Counted from the first letter of the stretch, positions 47,635-58,800 are shown. The stretch is DNA of 64,000 nt from Neocallimastix lanati (nom. inval.) (GCA_016946835.1 JACVTC010000171.1:1-64000); one strand, 5' to 3'. Notes: generated by a model from the sequence alone, not told the origin. Made by a program: numbers and translations.

Positions 47635-50600
47635 TTAAGTCGAGCTCCTGCGAGACATACGATTTAGTCCATTTGCTGGTAGATCAATTACAAATGGTTG
47701 ATATCTATGTCTAACATAGATTTCATTATCACTCAAAGTATTTTCTTCTATGTTTGTCCTATTCTTTTTGGTTCGACGATAATATTCCTGAATCAATTGT
47801 TTGTCATAAATTTGATCTTCATCAATCCAAGTATCCTCATCAGAATCAAGTCCTTTCCAAGATACAAGAAAACGATTCTTTCCTCTATATTTTCTCATAT
47901 TAACAATCTTTTCTGGAACTTTATCAAAAGTGTCAGTGGTCAAATTAATATTCTTTCTTTTTCTTTTATTTCTGTTTTCGAATTCATTTTTATGATAAGG
48001 TTCAAGTAATGATACGTGAAAAACAGGATGACAACGCATATTACTTGGGAGTTTAAGTTTATAAGCAAGTGAACTAATTTTCTCAACAATTTCAAAAGGA
48101 CCAAGCATTTGATTAGCAAGTTTTTTCTTAACATTTTTAGTAGTACTTCCTTTAAGTAACCAAACTTTGTTACCAACTTGGAAATCAGGTGAGGGTAATC
48201 TTCTTTGATCCGCATATTTTTTGTAAGTTTCTTTAGCTTTATCTAAGTTTTCTTTCAGAAATTTAATATTTTCGTTAATATCTTTAACTCTTTGATCAGC
48301 TCTATGAGGTCTTTCATTAGATGGAATTTCTAGACTAAATCTAGGATTGAATCCATAGTTAGCAAAAAATGGGGATTGATTGATTGATTGTTGTAAAGTA
48401 TTGTTATAAGCGAATTCAGCAAAAGGTAATAAATCAACCCAATTTGTTTGTCGTTCATTTATATAACAACGAAGATATTGTTCCAATATCGCGTTCACCC
48501 TCTCTGTTTGACCATCAGTCTGCGGATGGTTTGAAGTTGAAAACGAATGCTTAATACAAAGTAAGTCACATAATCTATTCCAAAATTCAGAGGTGAATTG
48601 GGTACCTCTATCAGAAATAATGGAATCAGGGAAACCATGCAATTTAAAAATTGAATTAATAAAAGCATCAGCGGCAATTGAAGTAGTAGGAAGACAACGA
48701 AGGGGGATAAAATGAGCCATCTTTGTTAAACGATCAACAACCACCATAATAGTAGTCATATCTTTGGATTTTGGCAATTCAACAATGAAATCCATTGAAA
48801 TATCAGCCCAAGCTCTATTTGGTGTGGATAATGGGGATAACAAACCATACGGCTTATGCCTTGGAACTTTAGCACGACAACAAGTTTCACAAGACTTAAT
48901 AAATTTCTTAACATCATGTCGTAACTTTGGCCACCAAAAGTTTCTGTAAATTAAATCCGAAGTTTTATTTACACCAAAGTGACCAGCTGTTACCGAATCA
49001 TGGTGCATTTCTAGAATTCTTGTACGAATATTTTCCGGAACATAGATTAAATCATCATAGAGAAGAAATTCTTCATCATCAATTACACATTTATCAATAT
49101 TTCTAATAGGAGCAGTATCTTTATTATTACTAGAAAGAAAAGTTTTAATTTTGTTATACAATTCATCATCTTTAAGTGAATTTAAAATTGAATTACATAA
49201 GCAATCATCAGAAGCATTACAGTTAATAACACGACAAGAAACAGTCTGAGGGTAATTAAAAAGATGATCACTTCTTCTAGATAAGATATCAGGTTTTCCA
49301 GACTTCTTACCAGCACGATAAACTAAATTAAAATCGAAACGAGAGAGAAATTCATACCAATGGATTTGACGTTGCGAGAGCATTTCAGGCTTTCTAGGAA
49401 AAGTCAAATTTTTATGATCGGTATAAATTGTAAAAGGATGACGAGCACCTTCTAAATAGTGACACCATTCCTCAAGAGCAACTTTAATTGCTAGAAGTTC
49501 TTTATCGTAGATTGGATAATTCTTTTCTGATTTGGTTAAGCTAGATGAGATATAAGCTATTGGGTGTAGTTGACCATCGTATTCCTGAGAAAGAATCGCA
49601 CCAACAGCAAAATTAGAAGCATCAGTTTCAACAACAAAAGGCTTATTACTATCAGGGTTTCTCAAAATAGGAGCAGATGTGAACAACTCTTTTAATTTAT
49701 CAAATGCCTTCTGTTGATCAGGATCCCAGTTAAAGGATACATTTTTTCTTGTAAGTTTATGCAAAGAACGGGCGATTTTAGCAAAATCTTTAATAAAAAT
49801 CCTATAATAATTGCATAAACCAATAAAAGATTGAACTTCCTTAACTGTGGTTGGAACAGGCCAATCAAGAATGGCTTTAATTTTATTGGGATCAACCTTT
49901 AAACCATCTTTCGATAAAATATAACCAAGAAAAGCAGTTTCAGAGACATCAAACTCACATTTCTCGAGTTTGACATATAAATTATTTTCTAATAGTTTCT
50001 TTAAAACTTTCTTGACATGAATATGATGTTCTTCTAAACTTTTTGAATAAATTAAAATATCATCAATATACGAAATAACAAAATCATCTAAGTAATCACT
50101 AAGAACATCATTTATAAAATGCTGAAAGGTTGCAGGGGCATTTTTTAACCCAAAAGGCATAACCAAATATTCAAAATGTCCATAACGAGTACGAAATGCT
50201 GTCTTATACTCATCACCTTCTTTTATTCTTACTAAGTTATAAGCAGATTTTAAATCCAACTTAGTAAAGAATTTTGCACCTTTAACTCTATCTAGTAATT
50301 CACTAATTAAAGGAAGAGGATAGGAATTACGGATGGTCATCTCATTTAACTTTCTATAGTCAACACATAATCTCAATGAACCATCCTTCTTTTTAACAAA
50401 CAATATAGGTGCTCCAGCAGGAGATGTCGATTTCCTAATGAAACCTTTTTCTAAATTTTCTTTGATATACTTCTTCAATTCGTCTCTTTCTACTTCTGTT
50501 AAAGGATAAATAGGACCATAAAATAAATTTGAATTATCCTTTAATCTTATTTCACAATCATACTCACGATGTGGAGGGAGTATGTCGCAATTTCTTTCAT

Positions 50601-52572
50601 TGAATATTTCTGTATAATTTTTATAAATAGGAGGTATTCCTATAATTTTTTGATTTAATTTATTTTCGAAATTACTAATTTTTAAACAATTACAGATACA
50701 ACACAAATTTTTTACAGAACACTTTTTAGAAATATACTTTTTATTTTCATCTTTATTTAAATTATCATTATGATTACAATTTTTTGTTACATTATTACAT
50801 AAAACATCAATTTTACAAATTTTATTTAATTCATCCAAATTAATATTATTACTATCACTAAATTCATAAATTTCATCATCATTATCAAATATAAAACTAT
50901 CATTTACATCACTATCATAATTAATTATACAAAAATTTTTTAAACCATTAAGTTCTTCGTTTTCACTACAAGTTTTAATACGAGTACGACGACCTCTAAT
51001 CGTAATTTCTTCATCAGAATTCATATCGGAGTCAGATTCAAAGGAATACTTACGCTTAGGATTAATTTTTTCCTTTGTTAAGGAAAGTTCTTCATATGGT
51101 TCCTTTCCTTTAGAAGAAATTTTGTTTAACTTCTTTTTATTTTTATTTTTTCTATTTCTTTTTCCTACATTACAGTGTCGAGCACAGTATCCTGAACTGA
51201 AAGAGATTTTCTTTGAATCATGGTAGTTAATAGGGCAATGTTTTTCAATCCATGGGAGTCCTAAAATGATATCTACATCAGGGATACGAAGAGAGTGTAA
51301 TTGAATTATTTCATAATGATTCTTAAAACGAAGAATACATTTCTCGGTGATTTTCTTCACAGTAGATAAACCATAACCCAAACCAGCAACTTTAAAGGAG
51401 TTATCAATATTCATAAGTTTAATGTTGTTTACTCTAGCAAATTCTGGATGTATACAGTTAATATCAGAGCCGGAATCAATGAGAACCTTTGCTTTAACCT
51501 CATCGGATTCATTTGTTTTAATATAAAAATCAAGTATGTTAGTCTTTCCTTTAAAATTTATATTCTCATTTTCAACAATATCCAAAACTTTGTAGATATT
51601 ATCATACTTTTCAACTTTCTTAATTCTCCTAACAGAAGAAGAGGTAGATATAGAAGTGGCAGAAGAAGAGGGATCTTCATTTGGAACTTTATTAATCATT
51701 TTGAAGTTTTTTGGTTTTATTCTATTTGGACAATTAAATTGCATGTGTCCAGCTTCACCACATTTAAAACATAGTCTCTTCTTTCTTCTTTCTTCAATAT
51801 TTGATTTGTTTTCAATGTAGTTCTTGTGTGATGGGAAATATCTTGTGACTTTTTGACCTTTTTTAATGCGATAAAGATCCACATCCATTGGATCGTCTTG
51901 ATTATAATTTCTACGGTCTTGATGAGTTAAGTAATATTCTTGGATGTCGTTTCTCTTGGTAAGGCTTTCTATATTCACAGATTCCCTAAATAGCTGCTCT
52001 AAGTTGTTGGGATTTGGATTTACGAGAGCTAAACGTTCTCTCATCTTGGGATGGAGTCCTTTAATATACATAAAGATTTTTGCGGATTCATTAAAGTTCG
52101 AGTATTGGCTTATCTTCTGGAATGTAGTGATGTATTCCATAACGTGGCCATACTTGAACTGACGAATATTGTTAAGTTTCCCATTAGCGACAGCAGCATC
52201 AACGTCATGGTCGCCAAAGTTTCTTCTTAGTTCATTAATGAAGTTCTCATAGTTTCTAAGAACTTCGTTATTATTCCTCCGTAAGCAAGAAGCCCAGTTA
52301 AGTGCTCTTCCAGTAAAATATGAGATAACGAACATGACCTTCCTTCTATCATCGGGGAACCTTCGTGGATTTGCCTCGATAGCTAACTCTATCCTTGTCA
52401 AAAATCCATCGAGGTCCTTCGTAGCTCCCGAGAATAAGGGAGGGTCGTTGATGATCTTCAGTTGAGGAGCTGGATTAAGTTGTTGTTCCATTTGATCCTC
52501 AAGATTTAAATTTTGAAATATAAGATCCAATTCTTCCAACTTGATTAATTTATTTGTATACTTAGATTTCAA
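47635..52572 (-). CDS. gypsy-B gag-pol polyprotein with chromodomain
   Basis: One frame of 1645 codons; the first ATG in it is at 52491 (residue 28). In order: gag (about 40-260), CCHC knuckle (CFKCGEAGHMQFNC), protease (VLIDSGSDINCIHPEF), a charged insert with an acidic tract and a Cys cluster (CSVKNLCCICNC), and reverse transcriptase (LCVDYRKLNEMTI, VISYIDDILIYS). Then RNase H (FVVETDASNFAVGAILSQ), the integrase zinc-binding region (HHDSVTAGHFG...CETCC), the integrase core (DISMDFIVELP, SDRGTQFTS, NHPQTDGQTERVN), and a chromodomain (FLVSWKGLDSDEDTWIDE). Gag and pol in one frame is also how Tf1 of fission yeast is arranged. The chromodomain puts it in the chromoviruses. Confidence 0.93.
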   Translation of the reverse strand: MKSKYTNKLIKLEELDLIFQNLNLEDQMEQQLNPAPQLKIINDPPLFSGATKDLDGFLTRIELAIEANPRRFPDDRRKVMFVISYFTGRALNWASCLRRNNNEVLRNYENFINELRRNFGDHDVDAAVANGKLNNIRQFKYGHVMEYITTFQKISQYSNFNESAKIFMYIKGLHPKMRERLALVNPNPNNLEQLFRESVNIESLTKRNDIQEYYLTHQDRRNYNQDDPMDVDLYRIKKGQKVTRYFPSHKNYIENKSNIEERRKKRLCFKCGEAGHMQFNCPNRIKPKNFKMINKVPNEDPSSSATSISTSSSVRRIKKVEKYDNIYKVLDIVENENINFKGKTNILDFYIKTNESDEVKAKVLIDSGSDINCIHPEFARVNNIKLMNIDNSFKVAGLGYGLSTVKKITEKCILRFKNHYEIIQLHSLRIPDVDIILGLPWIEKHCPINYHDSKKISFSSGYCARHCNVGKRNRKNKNKKKLNKISSKGKEPYEELSLTKEKINPKRKYSFESDSDMNSDEEITIRGRRTRIKTCSENEELNGLKNFCIINYDSDVNDSFIFDNDDEIYEFSDSNNINLDELNKICKIDVLCNNVTKNCNHNDNLNKDENKKYISKKCSVKNLCCICNCLKISNFENKLNQKIIGIPPIYKNYTEIFNERNCDILPPHREYDCEIRLKDNSNLFYGPIYPLTEVERDELKKYIKENLEKGFIRKSTSPAGAPILFVKKKDGSLRLCVDYRKLNEMTIRNSYPLPLISELLDRVKGAKFFTKLDLKSAYNLVRIKEGDEYKTAFRTRYGHFEYLVMPFGLKNAPATFQHFINDVLSDYLDDFVISYIDDILIYSKSLEEHHIHVKKVLKKLLENNLYVKLEKCEFDVSETAFLGYILSKDGLKVDPNKIKAILDWPVPTTVKEVQSFIGLCNYYRIFIKDFAKIARSLHKLTRKNVSFNWDPDQQKAFDKLKELFTSAPILRNPDSNKPFVVETDASNFAVGAILSQEYDGQLHPIAYISSSLTKSEKNYPIYDKELLAIKVALEEWCHYLEGARHPFTIYTDHKNLTFPRKPEMLSQRQIHWYEFLSRFDFNLVYRAGKKSGKPDILSRRSDHLFNYPQTVSCRVINCNASDDCLCNSILNSLKDDELYNKIKTFLSSNNKDTAPIRNIDKCVIDDEEFLLYDDLIYVPENIRTRILEMHHDSVTAGHFGVNKTSDLIYRNFWWPKLRHDVKKFIKSCETCCRAKVPRHKPYGLLSPLSTPNRAWADISMDFIVELPKSKDMTTIMVVVDRLTKMAHFIPLRCLPTTSIAADAFINSIFKLHGFPDSIISDRGTQFTSEFWNRLCDLLCIKHSFSTSNHPQTDGQTERVNAILEQYLRCYINERQTNWVDLLPFAEFAYNNTLQQSINQSPFFANYGFNPRFSLEIPSNERPHRADQRVKDINENIKFLKENLDKAKETYKKYADQRRLPSPDFQVGNKVWLLKGSTTKNVKKKLANQMLGPFEIVEKISSLAYKLKLPSNMRCHPVFHVSLLEPYHKNEFENRNKRKRKNINLTTDTFDKVPEKIVNMRKYRGKNRFLVSWKGLDSDEDTWIDEDQIYDKQLIQEYYRRTKKNRTNIEENTLSDNEIYVRHRYQPFVIDLPANGLNRMSRRSST

Positions 52573-52705
52573 CTAATATTTTATTTATTTTCTGACCTGC
52601 TTATTTATTAAGGTATTTACTTATATAATTTATTTTATTTATTCTAAATTATTTTCGTTCTAGTAATTAATTATTATTATATTAATATTATATTATTATT
52701 CATAA

Positions 52706-52747
52706 AGTCGTCAACACGATATCCAATTGTAATGGTGTGCGACGAGT
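52706..52747 (-). other. gypsy-B leader hairpin
   Basis: TCGTC (52708-52712) pairs with GACGA (52741-52745), and inside it ACAC (52714-52717) pairs with GTGT (52735-52738). On the minus strand the sequence is related to the hairpins in the gypsy-C leader, starting TTACTCGT and ending GACGACTT. The stem bases differ in a compensating way. Confidence 0.5.
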
Positions 52748-52857
52748 AAACGAAACAAATATAATATAATATAATAATATTAACTAATATGTTATTAAAG
52801 AGCCACAGTAGAAATAAAACACCTTGAAGATAAAGCGCAAAAGACAACACAGTAACG

Positions 52858-53106
52858 ATAAACACGGTATGGATCAAACACAGTAGAAACCAAACACGGT
52901 ATGGATCAAACACAGTAGAAACCAAACACAGTAGAAACCAAAAACAGTAGAAACCAAACACAGTAGAAACCAAACACAGTAGAAACCAAACACAGTAGAA
53001 ACCAAACATAGTAGAAACCAAACACAGTAGAAACCAAACACAGTAGAAACCAAACATAGTAGAAACCAAACACAGTAGAAACCAAACACAGTAGAAAAAT
53101 CCAAAC
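52858..53106 (-). repeat. 16-bp minisatellite in the gypsy-B leader
   Basis: About fifteen copies of ACCAAACACAGTAGAA with single-base variants and a few longer GGTATGGATC-containing units. It lies between the 5' LTR and gag. The period is not a multiple of three and the open frames over it are trivial. Confidence 0.92.
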
Positions 53107-53170
53107 GCAATAGTAGTTTTTTACTTGTTATAACGTGTTTTTTGTTTAAATCTTAGTGGGTATTAGTTAT

Positions 53171-53795
53171 TGTAATGAATCCGTCAATAAAAAAAACAGA
53201 TTATAACAATAAAAAAAAACACTACAATTTAAACAAATAAAATTAAAGTAATTTCTTTTATTAATAAATTCTTTTATTAATTATAAACTTCTTTTATGTT
53301 ATTAACTGTAAAATAGTTAATAACTAATACATCGATTAAATTAAGAAAAATTACATGTATTTATATTTTTTCTTATTACAATATTAATATATGATGTTAT
53401 TTAATAATATATATAAAACTATTTATTTATAAACAAAAGATTTTTTAATTAATAATTTTTTATTATTTATTAATTTACTAAAACTAAAATTAATTTTTTA
53501 AACTCTTTATTTTATTTATTATTTTAATACTTATAATAATTTTAATTATATATTTAATATTGAAAAACTATTTTTATAAATATTAACTATTTAAGATTAT
53601 TCCTAAATTAATATTTAACTATTTAAAACTAAACTAAATTAACTAAACTAATTAAAAAATATTTTCAATTAAAAAAATAATTAAATTTTATTTCAATAAA
53701 TTTTATATTAAAAAAATAATTCATATACATTAAATAAATTAATTGTACGAAAAATTAAGCTATTTAATGTATTAAAGATTTATTAAATCTTTACA
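53171..53795 (-). repeat. gypsy-B 5' LTR
   Basis: 625 bp. The bases just outside it, 53160-53170 (GTATTAGTTAT), are the reverse complement of 53320-53330 inside it, extending to 12 nt with the LTR edge. Confidence 0.93.
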
Positions 53796-54130
53796 TTCAC
53801 ATATTCTAACATTCCCCCCTAAACCTAGTTTTTCTAAAAGATAAAATTCGGTTTATAGGTGAATATGTGCAAATTACTATTATTCTAAAATTTAATTTTT
53901 ACAAAATTTTATTCTCTTTTATAAAATTTTCTTAATTGAAATTTTAAACATTTAATGTATATTTTTATTTATTTTATTCAAAAATTTATATTATTAAATA
54001 CTATTACGTTTTTATGGTTAAACGTTTAAACCTTTAATATAATTCAAACTTAATGTTTATTGTAGGTTGGATACTCTTATGGTTTTATACCAATCCTATC
54101 TTTATATAAATGTTTATATTTATGGCTACT

Positions 54131-54901
54131 TGTAAAGATTTAATAAAATCTTTAATAATTAATTATTACATAATTAATTAATGTAATAAAATTACATAAA
54201 TTTATGATTTACGTATATGAAAATTAATTATAAATTTATGTAAACTTTTCATAAAGGAAAAATTATTATTTAAATAATTTTGGATAATAACTTAAATCTA
54301 AATAATTTATTTAAGTTAGTTAATTTAGTTTAGTTTATTTAAAATAGTTATTCTATTTAACTTAGTTAATTTAGTTTAGTTAGTTTAAAATACTTTAAAA
54401 TTAATTTCGGAATAGTTTTAAATAGTTAAAATTAGTTTAAATAGTTTACAAAAATAGTTTTGAATTGTAAATATATAAACATTAGTATTAATAATATTTA
54501 TATAATAAATATATAATAAATGAGTTGTTATTGAATTTAATTATTATTGTCAATAAGTTGAAAGTTTATTAAATTAATTATTGTTTGGTTTAGTTAATTA
54601 TTATTTAATAAAATTATTAATAAATATTTTGTTTATAAATAAATAGTAATATATGTAAATTAGATAGAAATAATATATTATAATGTAATAATGAAAAAAT
54701 ATAAATACATGTAAATTTCTATAATTAAATCGATGTATTAGTTATTGACTATATGATAGTTAATAACAAAAAAGAGATTTAATTTTTTTTAATTAATAAA
54801 GATTATTTTATTTAAAAAAAAAACGAATTTTTATTACGTGTTTTTTTATTTTTGTGTTAAAATTTGTTATTTGTAATCTGTTTCTGATAGAACTCTTTAC
54901 A
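54131..54901 (+). repeat. gypsy-C 5' LTR
   Basis: 771 bp, TGTAAAGATT to CTCTTTACA. It contains GTATTAGTTATTG at 54735-54747, the reverse complement of 54900-54912, which spans the LTR edge. Confidence 0.93.
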
Positions 54902-54912
54902 ATAACTAATAC
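54902..54912 (+). other. gypsy-C putative self-priming site
   Basis: ATAACTAATAC directly follows the 5' LTR. It is perfectly complementary to 54735-54745 in the LTR, or 13 nt counting the last two LTR bases. In Tf1 the 5' end of the transcript folds back on such a site and primes reverse transcription instead of a tRNA. If so, the transcript would begin near 54735. Confidence 0.6.
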
Positions 54913-54952
54913 CTTATAAATCAAAGAAACACGTTACAAATAACAAGTTTTT

Positions 54953-55230
54953 GGATAACTACCGCCGTATTTAGAAGAAGTAACTGAATTCTTGGATAAC
55001 TACCGCCGTATTTAGAAGAAGTAACTGAGTTTTTGGATAACTACCGCCGTGTTTAGAAGAAGTAACTGAATTCTTGGATAACTACCGCCGTGTTTAGAAG
55101 AAGTAACTGAATTTTTGGATAACTACCGCCTTGTTTAGAAGAAGTAACTGAATTCTTGGATAACTACCGCCGTGTTTAGAACAAGTAACTGAATTTTTGG
55201 ATAACTACCGCCTTGTTCAGGATAGCTACC
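54953..55230 (+). repeat. 41-bp minisatellite in the gypsy-C leader
   Basis: Six to seven copies of a 41-bp unit starting GGATAACTACCGCCGTATTT, with few variants. It is less AT-rich than the surroundings and unrelated in sequence to the 16-bp repeat at the same place in gypsy-B. Confidence 0.92.
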
Positions 55231-55254
55231 TTAGATAAAATTTGTATTTGGATT

Positions 55255-55471
55255 AATTGTTTCATTATTTTTATTATTTTATATTTAGTTGTATACTCGT
55301 TCGACACCTTTTTAAGTGGATAGCGTCTGAACGACTTAACAACATTAAATATAATAATAATAATAATAAGTAATTAATAAAAGATTTTCTTGTTTATCAA
55401 GTGAATAATTAAATTATACACTTAATAAATCCTAATTGAATTAAGTGAACGCATAGATTATAAGTTACAAA

Positions 55472-55515
<44 letters not shown>

Positions 55516-55740
55516 AATTAGTATTTAATTAGTACTTAGATTAATTAGCTTGTTATTTTATTATTTTATATTTAGTTGATTACTCGTTCGACACCTTTTC
55601 AAGTGGATAGAGTCTGAACGACTTATCAACGTTAAATATAATAATAATTATAATAAGTTATTCATAAACGGATATCTAGTTCTTGCTATTCATCAAGTGA
55701 ATAAGCAAATACATCTAATAAAATCTTAATTAGGTGGACA
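55255..55740 (+). repeat. Direct duplication in the gypsy-C leader, with a hairpin in each copy
   Basis: Two diverged copies of about 200 bp (about 55250-55460 and 55540-55745), separated by a poly-A run (about 55478-55512). Each has a hairpin. TCGTTC pairs with GAACGA (55297-55302/55329-55334 and 55584-55589/55616-55621), and inside it GAC pairs with GTC. The related gypsy-B leader has one such hairpin. Confidence 0.75.
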
Positions 55741-55832
55741 TATAAATTATAAGTTATATATTATAAATTTGGAATATTCAATAAATTTATACGTTAATTA
55801 ACTAATAGTTACTTGATATTCAATATTTCAAA

Positions 55833-58800
55833 TTGGAGGAATTAAATTTAATTTTTCAAAATTTAAATATTAACGATATTATGGCGGATCATCAAATACA
55901 GCAACAACAACAAATACCCCCTCTTAAAATAATAAATGATCCTCCGGTATTTTCAGGAAACAAAAGAGAACTTGATGGATTCCTGACAAGAGTTGAACTA
56001 GCTATTAATGCCCACCCTCAACGATTTATTAATGATGCTATGAGGGTTAATTTTGTCATTTCATATTTAAATGGTAAAGCTTTGAACTGGGCCTCATGTC
56101 TCCGAAGAAATAACAACGCCATTTTAAACAACCTGGAACAATTTCTAGCTGAACTTAGAAGAAACTTTGGAGATCCTGATGTCGAAGCCGTAGTAGCAAA
56201 TGGGCGTTTATGCAATATTCAACAATTCAAATATGGTAGAGTTGTTGAGTATATAACGGAATTTCAAAAAATTAGCCAATATTCCGATTTTAATGAGTCA
56301 GCAAAAATTTACATGTTTATCAGAGGACTTCACTACAAAATGAGAGAACACTTAGCTCTTGTTAATCCGAACCCTAATAACCTTCAGAATTTGTTTAGAG
56401 ATGCCATTAATATAGAGAACCTTACAAAACGTAATGACATTAGAGAATACTATTTAACACATCAGGATAGAAGAAACTATAATCAAGATGACCCCATGGA
56501 TGTGGATTTATACCGCATCAAAAAGGGTCAAAAAGCGACAAGATATTTTCCATCTCACAAAAGTTTCTATAACGACTTCGGAACAAATAAGGAAGAAGAA
56601 AGAAGAAGAAAAGGTTTATGCTTTATTTGTGGGAAGGCCGGGCATTTACAATTCAATTGCCCAAATAAGAAGAAACCAAAAAATTTCAAGGTGATCAATA
56701 AAATTCCGAATAATGAAGCCTCCTCTTCTAATACTTCTCTCCCCTCTTCCTCCGTCAGAAGAATTAAATTAATTAATGATAATGAAAATGTTCATAAAAT
56801 TTTGGAAATTATTGAATTCGAGAATAAGAATTTTAAAGGGAAAACTAATATCCTTGACTTCTATATTAAAACTAATGATTCTAAAGAAATAAAAGTGAAA
56901 GTTCTTATTGATTCTGGTTCTGATATTAATTGTATTCACCCAGAATTTGCAAGAGTTAATAATATAAAACTTTTGAAAGCAGAAAATCCTTTCAAAGTTG
57001 CCGGTCTGGGATATGGTTTATCTACTGTTAAGAAGATGACAGAAAAATGTATCCTCCGTTTTAAGAATCACTTGGAAGTTATTCAATTATACGCCCTTCG
57101 TATCCCCGATGTCGATATCATTTTAGGATTACCTTGGATTGAAAAGCATTGTCCAATAAACTACCATGACTCAAGAAAAATTGCTTTTAGCTCTGGATTC
57201 TGCGCTAGACACTGCAACGTAGGAAAAAGGAATAGAAAAAATAAGAATAAAAAGAAGTTAAACAAAATCTCTACTAAAGGAAAGGAACCATATGAAGAAC
57301 TTTCCTTAACAAAGGAAAAGAATAATCCTAAGCGTAAGTATTCCTTCGAATCTGATTCCGATATGGATTCTGATGAAGAAATTACGATTAGAGGTCGTCG
57401 TACTCGTATAAAAACTTGTAGTGAAAAAGAAGAACTTAATGATGTAAAAAATTTTTGTATAATTAATTATGATAGTGATGTAAATGATAGTTTTATGTTT
57501 GATAATTATGATGAAATTTATGAATTTAGTGATAGTAATAATATTAATTTAGATGAATTAAATAAAATTTGTAAAATTGATATTTTATGTAATAATGTAA
57601 CAAAAAATTGTAATCATAATGATAATTTAAATAAAGATGAAAATAAAAAGTATATTTCAAAAAAGTGTTCCGTGAAAAATTTGTGTTGTATCTGTAATTG
57701 TTTAAAAATTAGTAATTTTGAGAATAAATTAAATCAAAAAATAATAGGAATACCTCCCATTTATAACAATTACGCAGAAGTATTCAATGAAAGAAATTGC
57801 AACGTACTCCCTCCACATCGTGAATATGATTGTGAAATAAGATTAAAGGATAATTCAAATTTATTTTATGGTCCAATATATCCTTTAACTGAGGCAGAAC
57901 GAGATGAACTAAAAAAGTATATAAAAGAAAATTTAGAAAAAGGATTCATTAGGAAATCCAAATCACCCGCTGGTGCACCTGTATTATTTGTTAAAAAGAA
58001 AGATGGTTCATTGAGATTATGTGTTGATTATAGAAAATTGAATGAAATGACCATCCGTAATTCTTATCCTCTTCCTTTAATAAGTGAATTATTAGATAGA
58101 GTTAAAGGTGCAAAATATTTTACCAAGTTGGACTTAAAGTCTGCCTACAATTTAGTAAGAATTAAAGAAGGTGATGAGTACAAGACTGCATTTCGTACTC
58201 GATATGGTCATTTTGAATATTTAGTTATGCCTTTTGGCTTAAAAAATGCTCCAGCCACCTTCCAGCATTTTATAAATGATGTTCTTAGCGATTACTTAGA
58301 TGATTTTGTTATTTCTTACATTGATGATATATTAATTTATTCGAATAGTTTAGAGGAACATCATGAGCACGTTAAAAAGGTGCTTAAAAAATTATTAGAA
58401 AATAACTTGTACATTAAATTAGAGAAATGTGAATTCGATGTTACTGAAACCACTTTCCTTGGTTACATTTTATCAAAAGATGGTTTGAAAGTTGATCCTG
58501 AAAAGGTTAAAGCTATCCTAGATTGGCCTGTTCCTTCTAATGTAAAGGAAATACAATCATTTATTGGATTATGTAATTATTATAGAATTTTTATCAAGGA
58601 TTTTGCTAAGATTGCGCGGCCCTTACATAAACTTACCAGGAAAAATGTTCCATTTCTCTGGGGTTCTGATCAACAAAAATCCTTTGATAAATTAAAAGAA
58701 CTTTTTACTTCTGCTCCAATTTTAAGAAATCCTGATAGTAACAAACCTTTCATTGTGGAAACTGATGCTTCTAATTTCGCTGTTGGAGCTATACTTTCCC

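Larger units (their letters stand above)
47000..53795 (-). mobile_element. Ty3/gypsy chromodomain element gypsy-B, looks whole and very young
   Basis: The element is on the minus strand with LTRs at 47000-47624 (3') and 53171-53795 (5'). Both are 625 bp and identical as far as I can read. The target duplication is TTCAC (46995-46999, 53796-53800). It is inserted in the 3' LTR of copia-B. A single gag-pol frame fills most of the interior. A purine tract (AAAGGGCGAGA on the minus strand) overlaps the end of the coding frame and abuts the 3' LTR. The stretch next to the 5' LTR is complementary to a site within the LTR, as in gypsy-A and gypsy-C. I see no break. Confidence 0.93.

Noticed and set aside
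52677-53110. Open frames of 78-130 codons with a VWFLLCLVSTVFGFYC repeat
   Set aside because: They are translations of the 16-bp minisatellite in the gypsy-B leader; the repeat period makes all frames open by chance.
54953-55230. CRISPR-like array (regular repeats of about 41 bp)
   Set aside because: Repeats are directly adjacent with no unique spacers, and they lie in a retrotransposon leader of a eukaryote.
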